Shown: positions 53,371 to 62,954 of the stretch, piece after piece
How the letters are laid out: every line of letters begins with the position of its first letter
Position numbering within the stretch: position 1 is the first letter of the stretch
The notes under the pieces: generated by a model
Told to the model about the DNA's origin: nothing
Seen by the model: only the letters and a program-made list of their open reading frames with translations
The model's database searches: none
From: an uncultured Lachnospiraceae bacterium
GTDB taxonomy: Bacteria; Bacillota; Clostridia; Lachnospirales; Lachnospiraceae
Assembly (NCBI GenBank): GCA_900553355.1
Contig: USDK01000004.1
Coordinates: 11,062-75,061, forward strand
Reading direction: 5' to 3'
DNA: 64,000 nt
Made by a program: the position numbers and the translations under genes

Positions 53371-55978
53371 ATGAAGAGGAATATGAGGATATGGAGTATG
53401 CTTTTGACGCTTGTTATGGTTTTAAGCGTAGCAATACCTGCAAATGCACAAGAAAGTATACCGGCTAATCCAGAGACAAATGTAGAAGACAGTGTGGAGG
53501 GAAATCAAGGCGATACCGGAGAAGTTTCAGATTCTGCAGATCAGTCAGGTAATGTCCCCCCCCCCGGAAGATGTTGGCGAAGAAACACCGGGTAATGATG
53601 TGCAGCAGGGTGAAACAGATGAAGAGACAGAGCAGGATCCTGAAAGTGAGGAAGAAAATACAGATTCAGACGAACCAGAGGTGACTGAGGAGCCAGATGT
53701 GGAAGAAGTAAATCCTCCTCAAATTTCTTATCGAAGTCATGTGCAGACTTATGGCTGGCAGGACTGGGTAAGCAATGGCGAGCAGGCCGGGACTACAGAC
53801 CAGGCCAAACGGATGGAGGCTATTGCGATAAAAATTGAAGATGTGACGGAGACAGAAGAACCAGAAGTTTCGTCAGATGAAGAGCAACAGGAAGTAGAAG
53901 AAGAAGTCCCTGCAGAAGCAAGTGAATCAGGGGCAGATGAAAATATAGTAGATAATAATGAAGAAGTGACAGAAACGCTTCCTGCGGAAGAGGAACCTGC
54001 AGAGGAGCCGTCGGGGATTCGTTACCGTGTACACGGTCAGACTTATGGCTGGCAGGGCTGGAAGTATGACGGAGAAGTGGCCGGAACCACTGGCCAGAAA
54101 AAACGAATTGAGGCTATACAGATTGAACTTACGGGGAAATATGCGACAGAGTATGATGTTTATTACCGGGTGCATTCACAGACTTATGGATGGCTCGGCT
54201 GGGCAAAGAATGGAGAGAAAGCAGGAACTTCTGCTTATGCCAAACGTCTGGAAGCCATTGAGATCCAGCTTGTAAGAAAAGGCACTGAGGCACCTGGATC
54301 TACGGAAAATGCCTACTATGCACCACAGATTATTTATCAGAGTCATGTGCAGACCATAGGCTGGCAGGCACAGAAATATGATGGGCAGCTGAGTGGGACA
54401 GAAGGATCAGCAAAACGACTGGAAGGGATCAAGATCAGTCTCCATGATCCGGAATACAGTGGCGGAATTCAATACCGTACACATGTGCAGACCATAGGCT
54501 GGCAGGGCTGGAAGAGTGATGGGCAGTTAAGCGGTACGACCGGCCAGAAGAAACGGGTTGAGGCGATTCAGATTCAACTGACAGGAGAGATGGCAAATCA
54601 TTATGATGTATACTATCGTGTCCATTGTCAGACGAAAGGTTGGACACCCTGGACATGTAATGGAAAAGTAGCAGGAACAGAAGGATTTGCTAAACGTCTG
54701 GAAGCTGTTGAGATAAAATTGGTAGTTAAAGATCCAAGCAATCCAGAACCCGGACAGGCCTATCTGAGAAAATTTAAGAATGAAGAAATTAGTTTCTTTG
54801 GATACGTGCGAGAAAAAGGAGATGTTTCAGCGTCTGGCAACAATGCCGTATTGGGAACCACCGGACAGTCCATGCATCTGGAAGGATTTGTCATTAATCT
54901 CGATCAGAGCAGCGGTGAAGTCCCTGGAGGAACGATACAGTATCGTACACATGTACAGAGTAATGGCTGGACCGGTTGGGTAAATCAGGGGACCTATTCA
55001 GGAACTAAGGGTGAAAATAAACGGCTGGAGGCCATTCAGATCAGATTAAGTGGAGAAATATCTCAGTATTATGATGTTTATTACCGGGCACATGTACAGA
55101 GCTATGGGTGGCTTGGATGGACGAAAAACGGAGGAACAGCCGGAACTACAGGAATTTCTTATCGTGTAGAAGCGGTTCAGATTTACTTAGTTCCTAAGAA
55201 TGAAAAAGGACCTGCAACCAGTTCGTCCAGCTATAAAACGGTTGTTAATCTTCCTTCACAGAGTGGTTCCGCGTTAGCTTCTTTTGGATCTTACACGATG
55301 TCAAGCAGCGTAAGGAACAAACTAAACAGTGCGATTTCTAATTTCACAAAAATCGGGCGGCGTGTCGGTTTTTATGTGGTAGATTTAACAAACGGAAAAG
55401 GAATTTATTATAATTCCAATAATTCATTTTATAGTGCAAGTACAATTAAGGGTCCATATGTTGTAAGCCTGAATGAAAATGTACCGGGGTCGGCGACGGC
55501 ATCAAGAAGCTTGATGCAAAGTACAATCAAGGTCTCCGACAACAATGCATATCTGGCACTTAGAAGAACTTATGGAAGCGCTCCATTTGCTTCCTGGGTA
55601 AAAGCGGCTGGATGTTCTGGGGTCAACACTTCGAGAAATTATACAGATTTAACACCAAGACAGCTGGCTCAGATGTGGGCGAAGAGTTATGAATATTTTT
55701 ATAGTGGAAAGCCGAATTCTACATTTTGCAGAGGGTTATTTACGGGGACATTGAATTCTCCTATCAGTAATACCTTAAAGAGTAAATATACGGTATACTC
55801 TAAAGCAGGCTGGATTGGCGAAGGTGGATATTATAATGTTCAGAATGATGCTGGAATTGTGATGAGAAGTGGACATCCATATGTGGTTGTCATTTTGTCC
55901 ACAGCATACGGAAGACTGGACTATATGAATACGTTAGTATCAGCAATTGATGCGGCACATGAAGAGATGCTGCGTTAG
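53371..55978 (+). pseudogene. Secreted ChW-repeat / beta-lactamase-like serine hydrolase, frame OFF at poly-C
   Basis: The signal peptide (MKRNMRIWSMLLTLVMVLSV, to about 26) is in one frame that ends at 53595. From the C10 run at 53556-53565 the rest continues in the frame shifted by +1. With nine C the whole is one frame of 868 codons, and GNVPPPEDVGEE joins smoothly. The restored protein has an acidic stalk and nine ChW repeats in three triads. Its C-terminal class-A-like serine hydrolase domain has SxxK SASTIKG, SDN KVSDNNAYL and KxG SKAGW. It would be a secreted, wall-binding DD-peptidase or beta-lactamase-like enzyme. Likely phase-variable; sequencing error is the alternative. Confidence 0.85.
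53556..53565 (+). repeat. Ten-C homopolymer tract inside coding sequence
   Basis: A run of ten C, 62 codons into the ChW serine hydrolase gene and after the signal peptide. It is the only such long G/C homopolymer I noticed in a coding region of the window, and it is exactly where the reading frame changes. Tracts of this length are prone to slipped-strand mispairing. Confidence 0.9.
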
Positions 55979-55997
55979 ATATTGCAGCAGTAAAAAT

Positions 55998-56047
55998 AAC
56001 TGCTGGAAAAACTATGGTTTTGCGCCAGGTTTTTCCAGCAGTTTTTA
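55998..56047 (+). terminator. Intrinsic terminator after the first ChW gene
   Basis: AACTGCTGGAAAAA (55998-56011) pairs perfectly with TTTTTCCAGCAGTT (56030-56043), with an 18-base loop and TTTAT tail. Confidence 0.88.
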
Positions 56048-56060
56048 TGTGAAGTAACAC

Positions 56061-56089
56061 TGGAAGAATGAATTCAAATATGATAAAAT
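56061..56089 (+). promoter_or_regulatory. Candidate promoter of the NlpC/P60-GH25-LDT gene run
   Basis: TGA-TAAAAT (TAAAAT at 56084-56089) is an extended -10; the -35 position (TGGAAG, 56061-56066) is weak. The next three ChW genes are spaced by 36 and 65 bases and could be read from here. The leader contains a GGG-T7-ACCC stretch. Confidence 0.45.
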
Positions 56090-56133
56090 GTATACGGGTT
56101 TTTTTACCCAAATACATATGCAAAGGAAAAATT

Positions 56134-57765
56134 ATGAAAAGAGATATAAAAAAGATAGTTGCTGCCGGAATGATACTTGCTCTGTTATCAGGGCAGACTG
56201 TTTTGGGAGCGGAGGTGAATACGGATACACAGATGCCGATAGAAGAGTCAACGGAGGAAGGTCAGCCTGCCGATGAAAATGTGGGAGAAGAAGAAACACA
56301 AATTCCAGGGGCAGAAGATAATATAGAAGAAGAGAAGAACCAGGAAGATATTCCCGAAGAGGAAACGGACAAAGCATCGGAAATACAGACAGAGGAGCCT
56401 TCTGTCGAGACAATGACAATAGAAGAGGAAGAACCTCATATTTATACGCTTCAGTATCGCGTACACGTTCAGACCTATGGCTGGCAGGACTGGAAGGACA
56501 GCGGAAGTATCGCCGGGACAACGGGAGAAGCGAAACGCCTGGAAGCGATTGAAATGCGGATTGTGGATGAGGATGGAAACCCCAGCTCTGATTTACAGGT
56601 AGAATACCGGTCTCATGTTCAGACCTATGGCTGGCAGGATTGGGTAGGAGATGGACAGGTATCTGGAACCACGGGAGAGGCCAAACGTCTGGAAGCGATT
56701 CAAATCCGGCTTGTGGGAGAGGAAAGTGCGAATTATGTACTCGATTATAAAACTCATATTCAGACTCTAGGCTGGCTTGGGTTTGCGCAAAGCGAAGAAC
56801 TGGCAGGTACACAGGGCTATGCAAAACGTATGGAAGCTGTGCAGATTTTTATGAATCCGTCGGCGGAGGGACATCAGCCTGAGGATGGACGAAGTTTCCT
56901 TCGAGAATATACAGCAGATGAATTGGCTTTTTCCGGACATGTTCAGACCTATGGAGATGTTGCCGGAGTGGCAAATGGAGAGATTTTGGGAACTACAGGA
57001 GAAGCAAAACGAATTGAAGGAATTACAGTTCATCTGGATACTTCGTCTGCAGAAGTGGCACAGGGTAATATTCAATATGCGGCACATGTTCAGACCTATG
57101 GCTGGTCCGACTTCATGAACAATGAGAATTTTAATGGGACTACAGGGCAGGCGAAGCGTCTTGAAGCGGTAAAAATTCAGTTATCTGGTGAGGTTGCCGA
57201 GTATTATGACGTTTATTATCGCGTTCATGTTCAAAGCTATGGATGGCTTGCGTGGACCTTGAATGGACAGCCGGCTGGAACAGAAGGTTATGCAAAACGT
57301 ATGGAAGCGGTTCAGATTAAGCTGGTTTTAAAAGGGAATGCTGCGCCAAGTACGGCAGGTGAGTCTTTCTATAATCGAAATAATCTGACGGGTGTGGTGG
57401 AGCAGATAAAACAATATGAAGATTGCCCTTATCTTTTTGGTGGGGCAACACCGATGGGATGGGATTGTTCCGGGTGTACACAGTGGATTTATAAGAATAT
57501 TTTTAATATATCTGTACCGAGATCCTCTTATCTGCAGGCTCTTGCAGGTACATCTGTAAGCCTTCAGGATCGTAGTAAATGGATGATAGGAGATCTCCTT
57601 TGTTACGGAAGCTCGGGAAATATTACCCATGTGGGGATTTATTTGGGAAACAATGAGATGATTCATGCGTTAAATAGAAAATATGGAACAAAAATTCATG
57701 ACGTAGACTGGTACGAAGACTGGGATTCGGGAAATCGTCTGGTGGATGTCAGAAGATTGTTTTAG
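56134..57765 (+). CDS. Secreted ChW-repeat protein with NlpC/P60 peptidase domain
   Basis: A 543-residue protein: signal peptide (about 1-26), Glu-rich stalk to about 100, six ChW repeats in two triads (about 105-405), and C-terminal NlpC/P60 domain (about 420-543). The catalytic Cys is in MGWDCSGCTQW, and the His in ITHVGIYLG, with a further late His in MIHALNRK. NlpC/P60 enzymes cut peptide stems of peptidoglycan. ChW repeats probably bind the wall or polysaccharide. The ATG at 56134 is preceded by AAAGGAAA; 22 upstream codons overlap the promoter. Confidence 0.93.
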   Translation: MKRDIKKIVAAGMILALLSGQTVLGAEVNTDTQMPIEESTEEGQPADENVGEEETQIPGAEDNIEEEKNQEDIPEEETDKASEIQTEEPSVETMTIEEEEPHIYTLQYRVHVQTYGWQDWKDSGSIAGTTGEAKRLEAIEMRIVDEDGNPSSDLQVEYRSHVQTYGWQDWVGDGQVSGTTGEAKRLEAIQIRLVGEESANYVLDYKTHIQTLGWLGFAQSEELAGTQGYAKRMEAVQIFMNPSAEGHQPEDGRSFLREYTADELAFSGHVQTYGDVAGVANGEILGTTGEAKRIEGITVHLDTSSAEVAQGNIQYAAHVQTYGWSDFMNNENFNGTTGQAKRLEAVKIQLSGEVAEYYDVYYRVHVQSYGWLAWTLNGQPAGTEGYAKRMEAVQIKLVLKGNAAPSTAGESFYNRNNLTGVVEQIKQYEDCPYLFGGATPMGWDCSGCTQWIYKNIFNISVPRSSYLQALAGTSVSLQDRSKWMIGDLLCYGSSGNITHVGIYLGNNEMIHALNRKYGTKIHDVDWYEDWDSGNRLVDVRRLF

Positions 57766-57801
57766 GATATTTGAATATAAAAAATGGTGAGGAGAGTAAG
57801 G

Positions 57802-60258
57802 ATGAAAAAAAGAGTACAGAGAATTTTGACACTGTTTCTGGCAAGCGCGCTGCTTTTTGTCAGTGTACCGACAGATGCGCTGTATGCCTCTGAAGAGACT
57901 GCTGCAGTGGAAGACACAGAAGAGCAGGCGGAAGAGGATGCAAATAGTGATGTTGGCCAGACGGTAGAGACTGAGGGAAGTGGTACAAAAGATAATACGA
58001 CAACAAATTCAGAAGACAATGTAAGTGCAGACTCTGGGCAGCAGGAGGATTCAACGGAACAGTCTTTAGAAGAGGAACAAACAGATAATGCACTGACGCC
58101 AAGTGAAGCTGAGAAGAACGATACGGCAAACAGCTGGAGGTTTAAAAACGGTGAGAGAATTCTGTCAAATGGAGGTGCTTCTGCATATTCTGCCCGTTCT
58201 GTCGGAGCGTGGTCTGAGTATAATGGAAGATTTTACAATGACAGAGGCGAAGTGATTGATGGAGCGGCGGCCAAGGGAATCGATGTCAGCCAGTGGAATG
58301 GGAATATCGACTGGGCAAAGGTTAAGAACACAGATGTAGACTATGCAATGATCCGGTGTGGATATGGTATGAATGAGACTGGCCAGGATGATACCATGTG
58401 GAAGAAAAATGCAGATGCCTGCACTGCAAATGGAATTCCTTTTGGAACTTATCTGTATTCTTATGCGGATACTGTGGCTAGAGCAAAAAGTGAGGCAGAG
58501 CATGTCTTGAGATTGGTAAAGGGATATAATCTCAGTTATCCAATCTTTTATGATCTGGAAGAGACTTCTGTAAGAAGTTCTGTCAGCAAGACACAGATTG
58601 CGCAGATTGCAAAAACCTTCTGTGATACGATCCGTGCGGCAGGTTATAAAGTAGGGGTATATGCGAATCTTGATTGGTTCAATAATTATCTGACAGATTC
58701 TATTTTTAATAACTATGACAGATGGGTAGCACAATGGAATCATAGCTGTACTTATGCTGGAGATTATGTTATGTGGCAGTGTACAGATGAGGGTAGCGTC
58801 AATGGAATCAGTGGTCCGGTGGATCTTGACTTTTCTATGGTAAAGACTTACGATCAACAGCCGATAGCAGTAGAGGATACAAATATCATCTCTTATACGA
58901 CGCATCAGCAGACTTATGGATGGGATACCCCAAAACAAAATGGCTATCAAAGTGGATACACAGGGTATTCTAAACGCCTGGAAGCAATAAAGATTAACGT
59001 AGGTGAAGGCTATGGCGATCTGGGGGTAGAGTATCAGGTACATGCTCAGAGTTATGGATGGATGGATCCGGTATCGAATGGAGAAATGGCAGGAACCGAA
59101 GGTGAGTCCAAGAGATTAGAGGCTGTTCGAATCTGGCTGACTGGATCAGAAGCGGATAAATATGATATTTACTATCGGGTACATTCCCAGACCTATGGCT
59201 GGCTGGATTGGGCAAGTAATGGGCAGCCTGCAGGTACTCTTGGTTATAGTAAACGTGCAGAGGCATTGCAGATCGTAGTTCTGCCCAAGGGTGCCGGAGC
59301 GCCAGGCGAGACAGCAAACCCATATGTAAAAGCAGATATGACTGTGCAGTATTCCACTTATGTTAATGGAAAGGGCTGGCAGGCAGTGTCTGCGGATGGA
59401 GCACAGAATGGAACTACCGGACAGGCACTTGCGGTAGAGGCTTTCCGGGCACAGGTGGCAAATCTGGATTATGACTGTGATGGAGATATTCAATATGAAG
59501 CATATATGCAGTCTTATGGTTGGCAGGATGCTGTGAAAGCGAATTATACGGAAGCTGGAATTGCTGGTGGAGGAAAGCGTCTTGAAGCTATAAGAATGAA
59601 GCTGACAGGAACACTTGGTGAAAAATATGATATTTATTATCGCGTATATGTGCAGACGTATGGTTGGCTTGATTGGGCAAAAGACTGGCAGTCGGCAGGA
59701 ACTTTTGATTATGCAAAGCGTGTAGAAGCTGTTCAGATGAAACTGGTTGAAAAAGGCGGTGCAGCACCTGGAGAAACCGTACAACCCAGTAAACAGGCAC
59801 TGTTGAAATATTCTACACATGTGCAGACTTATGGGTGGAGATCTGACAGCTTTGACGGAGCAACCAGTGGGACTACCGGACTTGCAAAACGTTTGGAGGC
59901 TTTACGGATTTCTTTTGCAAATGGAAAGAATTTAGATGAAATCCGGTACCGGACACATGTGCAGACGTATGGATGGCAAGATTGGGTTAATGGATATGAA
60001 ATCAGCGGAACAGAAGGTCTTGCTAAGCGAATGGAAGCAGTACAAATTGAGTTGACTGGAGAAATGGCGGCCCAATATGATATCTATTATCGCGTTCATG
60101 TGCAGACGTATGGATGGCTTGATTGGGCAAAGAATGGAGAACCGGCCGGGACAGAAGGCCTTGCCAAGCGAGCTGAAGCAATCCAGATTCAGCTGGTTGA
60201 AAAGGGAGGAGAGGCTCCGGGCAGCACGGATAGACCATTTGTAGAGACAGAACAATAA
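57802..60258 (+). CDS. Secreted GH25 lysozyme with nine ChW repeats
   Basis: An 818-residue protein: signal peptide (about 1-30), Glu/Asp/Ser/Thr-rich stalk (to about 140), GH25 muramidase domain (about 155-355), then nine ChW repeats in three triads to the end. In the GH25 domain are GIDVSQWNGNIDWAKVK, YAMIRCGYGMN, the catalytic Asp-x-Glu in PIFYDLEETS, VGVYANLDWF, and MWQCTDEGSVNGISGPVDLD. Here the enzyme precedes the repeats, unlike the other three ChW proteins. The ATG at 57802 follows GAGGAG; an ATG at 57784 precedes that site and was rejected. Confidence 0.93.
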   Translation: MKKRVQRILTLFLASALLFVSVPTDALYASEETAAVEDTEEQAEEDANSDVGQTVETEGSGTKDNTTTNSEDNVSADSGQQEDSTEQSLEEEQTDNALTPSEAEKNDTANSWRFKNGERILSNGGASAYSARSVGAWSEYNGRFYNDRGEVIDGAAAKGIDVSQWNGNIDWAKVKNTDVDYAMIRCGYGMNETGQDDTMWKKNADACTANGIPFGTYLYSYADTVARAKSEAEHVLRLVKGYNLSYPIFYDLEETSVRSSVSKTQIAQIAKTFCDTIRAAGYKVGVYANLDWFNNYLTDSIFNNYDRWVAQWNHSCTYAGDYVMWQCTDEGSVNGISGPVDLDFSMVKTYDQQPIAVEDTNIISYTTHQQTYGWDTPKQNGYQSGYTGYSKRLEAIKINVGEGYGDLGVEYQVHAQSYGWMDPVSNGEMAGTEGESKRLEAVRIWLTGSEADKYDIYYRVHSQTYGWLDWASNGQPAGTLGYSKRAEALQIVVLPKGAGAPGETANPYVKADMTVQYSTYVNGKGWQAVSADGAQNGTTGQALAVEAFRAQVANLDYDCDGDIQYEAYMQSYGWQDAVKANYTEAGIAGGGKRLEAIRMKLTGTLGEKYDIYYRVYVQTYGWLDWAKDWQSAGTFDYAKRVEAVQMKLVEKGGAAPGETVQPSKQALLKYSTHVQTYGWRSDSFDGATSGTTGLAKRLEALRISFANGKNLDEIRYRTHVQTYGWQDWVNGYEISGTEGLAKRMEAVQIELTGEMAAQYDIYYRVHVQTYGWLDWAKNGEPAGTEGLAKRAEAIQIQLVEKGGEAPGSTDRPFVETEQ

Positions 60259-60323
60259 ACACCGATTAAAGGCAAAAGCAAACTGTTTGTTATAAATTCT
60301 GTAAGGAAGAGCGGTGAAAAAGT

Positions 60324-62711
60324 ATGAGAAGATTGAAAGTATTTGTTGCGATTATATTGAGCATGAGCCTTGCTTTAGGTAATGTTGTGGTCAGTATGGC
60401 ACAGGAAAGTACAGAGCCTATTGAGCAACAGCAGGAAATATCAGGGGAAGATACAGCAGATAATGGAATAAATGGCGATTCGCAGACGCCGGCGAAAGAG
60501 GATCAGAACCCGGCAGGGAATGGAGGAAGCGATAATAATACGCAAGATAGTGGACAGAAATCTGATGTGGATGAAACACAGTCTGACAGTGCCGAGTCAG
60601 GAGATGTAAGTGAAGGTGAGAATGTAGATACGGGAAGTGATAGTGATCAAACAATAGATCAGCAGCCTGCAGAAAAGCAGATGCCGCTTTTGTCTTATCG
60701 CATTCACATGCAGACCAAAGGATGGAATAACTGGACAGAATATAAGTATTCCGAACAGATTGGAAGCACTGGACAAGGCAAACGTCTGGAAGCAATTGCA
60801 CTGAAAATGGAGGATGTCATCGAAGAGCCGGAAATGCCAGTAACAGAAGAGTTGGCAGAAAAACAGCAGGAGTCTGGCGAAGATAATGCTATATCTGGAA
60901 CAGAAATAGTAGAGACTCCATCAATAGCTGAGGATACAGGAGTTACAGACGTGTCAGAAGGTGACCAGACCGTGGATGAAAATGTGTCGGCGCAGGAAGA
61001 AGAACAAGGCGGCATTGAATATCGTGTCCATGGGCAGACCTATGGCTGGCAGGACTGGAAATCAGATGGAGAGATTGCAGGAAGTACCGGCCAGGCGAAG
61101 CGTATCGAAGCAATTCAGATTCGTCTGACGGGAAAATATGCGGATAAATATGATATTTACTATCGGGTTCATTCCCAGACCTATGGCTGGTTAGAATGGG
61201 CAAAAAATGGACAGAAAGCAGGAAGTCTTGCGTATGCAAAACGCCTGGAAGCACTGGAAATCTGTCTGGTAGAGAAGGATGGGGCGGCTCCCGGAGAGAC
61301 GACGGACCATTATCGATATCCAAAGATTTCCTACGAAGCTCATTCTCAGAGCTATGGCTGGAGAGGGGAAACTTTTGATAATGCAGTGGCAGGCGTAACT
61401 GGTCAGGCAAAACGGATGGAGGCACTTAAGATTAGCCTTCCAGATACTGGAGATACACAGGGGGATGGAACCAGCAAGATCAGATATCGGGTTTATCTCC
61501 AGGGAACAGGCTGGCAAGACTGGAAAGAAAACGGAGCAATTGCGGGTACTACTGGACAAAAAAAGCGGATTGAAGCGATAGAAATGCATCTGGAAGGTCC
61601 AATTGCAAAGGAATATGACGTTTATTATTCTGTTCATATGGCAAAGATCGGCTGGTCTGCCTATGTGAAGGGAAATCCGGATTCATCTGCGATTGACGAT
61701 ATTGTAGGGACGAAAGATTTAAGCAAGCGGATTGAAGCTGTTAAGATTCAGATGGTGAAAAAAGGAGATCCGGCTCCAAGCACTTCAGGAACAAAATATA
61801 TAGAAGGATATCAGACATCAGATCTTACCTATGCAGGAACGATACAGGGGCAGGGAATGAGTAATCCGGTTGTTCAGGGGAATACTCTTGGAACGACGGG
61901 ACAGAAGAAACGCCTGGAAAATATTGCAATTTATCTGAATAGAACGAATGAATTGACTCCAACGGGAGGAATCCAGTATTCCGTACATCTGCAGAGCAGC
62001 GGATGGGGCGGCTGGGTAGACCAGGGCAATGTTGCCGGATGCACAGATGGATCAAAGCGAATGGAAGCTATTAAGATAAAACTGACAGGTGATCTGTCAA
62101 AATACTATGATATCTGGTATCGCACCCATGTGGAGAAATATGGATGGCTCGGCTGGGCAAAAAACGGACAGGCTGCAGGAACTACTAAATGTGCATATAG
62201 AATTGAAGGGATCCAGATCCGACTGGTTTCTAAGGATGCTACAGCACCCGGTAAAAACAGTGGATATTATACAGAACAAAAGTACAATATTGGTCCAGAT
62301 GCAGGAATGTATGCACAGGTGAATTTATACTCTAGTTCTACGGCGTATATCATTGCAGTAAATCGAGGAACCCGTAAGGTGGGGATCTACCAGGGATGGA
62401 GAGGCAACTGGAGAAATGTTAAGTATTGGAGCTGTACTGTTGGGGCTCCTAGTACGCCAACGGTAGGTGGCGTGTTCCGGGTAGGAGGCAGAGGATACTA
62501 TTTTGACTCTGGCGCTTCCAGATGTTACTGGTGGACACAATTTTACGGCAATTATTTGTTCCACTCCACACTATATAATAAAAATGGAACACCAAGAGAC
62601 AGCAGACTGGGTATGGCGTTATCACATGGCTGTGTACGATTGGATATTAATAATGCACATTGGATTTATAATAATATTCCTGTGGGAACAACAGTAATTG
62701 TATATAATTAA
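60324..62711 (+). CDS. Secreted ChW-repeat protein with L,D-transpeptidase domain
   Basis: A 795-residue protein: signal peptide (about 1-27), acidic stalk, nine ChW repeats in three triads with a second acidic insert between repeats 1 and 2 (about 160-230), and a C-terminal YkuD-type L,D-transpeptidase domain (about 665-795). The domain ends with the conserved His in LFHSTLY and SHGCVRLD carrying the catalytic Cys. Such enzymes make 3-3 cross-links or attach proteins to peptidoglycan. It is 65 bases after the GH25-ChW gene and followed by a terminator. Confidence 0.93.
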   Translation: MRRLKVFVAIILSMSLALGNVVVSMAQESTEPIEQQQEISGEDTADNGINGDSQTPAKEDQNPAGNGGSDNNTQDSGQKSDVDETQSDSAESGDVSEGENVDTGSDSDQTIDQQPAEKQMPLLSYRIHMQTKGWNNWTEYKYSEQIGSTGQGKRLEAIALKMEDVIEEPEMPVTEELAEKQQESGEDNAISGTEIVETPSIAEDTGVTDVSEGDQTVDENVSAQEEEQGGIEYRVHGQTYGWQDWKSDGEIAGSTGQAKRIEAIQIRLTGKYADKYDIYYRVHSQTYGWLEWAKNGQKAGSLAYAKRLEALEICLVEKDGAAPGETTDHYRYPKISYEAHSQSYGWRGETFDNAVAGVTGQAKRMEALKISLPDTGDTQGDGTSKIRYRVYLQGTGWQDWKENGAIAGTTGQKKRIEAIEMHLEGPIAKEYDVYYSVHMAKIGWSAYVKGNPDSSAIDDIVGTKDLSKRIEAVKIQMVKKGDPAPSTSGTKYIEGYQTSDLTYAGTIQGQGMSNPVVQGNTLGTTGQKKRLENIAIYLNRTNELTPTGGIQYSVHLQSSGWGGWVDQGNVAGCTDGSKRMEAIKIKLTGDLSKYYDIWYRTHVEKYGWLGWAKNGQAAGTTKCAYRIEGIQIRLVSKDATAPGKNSGYYTEQKYNIGPDAGMYAQVNLYSSSTAYIIAVNRGTRKVGIYQGWRGNWRNVKYWSCTVGAPSTPTVGGVFRVGGRGYYFDSGASRCYWWTQFYGNYLFHSTLYNKNGTPRDSRLGMALSHGCVRLDINNAHWIYNNIPVGTTVIVYN

Positions 62712-62720
62712 AAAACCATT

Positions 62721-62757
62721 GAAAGGGATGGGTAAAAGTTGTTTGCCCATCCCTTTC
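62721..62757 (+). terminator. Terminator after the L,D-transpeptidase gene
   Basis: GAAAGGGATGGGTAAA (62721-62736) pairs with TTTGCCCATCCCTTTC (62742-62757), a 16-bp stem with one G-U and a 5-base loop. The T tail is poor. The following stretch to 62954 has no gene apart from the promoter at 62831. Confidence 0.75.
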
Positions 62758-62830
62758 GTGTATAATGGAATGGATATTAAGATTAAGAATTTTCGTTCTA
62801 CTAATTATTGGATATTTCTCTTTTGTCATA

Positions 62831-62859
62831 TTGATATATTAAAAGAAAGTAAATATAAT
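62831..62859 (+). promoter_or_regulatory. Promoter of the LGFP-repeat gene
   Basis: TTGATA (62831-62836) and TATAAT (62854-62859) are 17 bp apart, about 95 bases before the start at 62955. Confidence 0.65.
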
Positions 62860-62954
62860 TTTAGTAGAGTAAAGGCATGAAAAATAGTTGAAATAAGGTA
62901 TGATAATGAGGCATTATTGTCAAAGTTTAAAATTAAGTTTGGAGATTGATATAA

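Noticed and set aside
53720..62270. Tandem repeats as a CRISPR array or non-coding satellite
   Set aside because: The periodicity is protein-level (ChW motif), units vary in DNA, and all lie in long open frames with signal peptides and catalytic domains.
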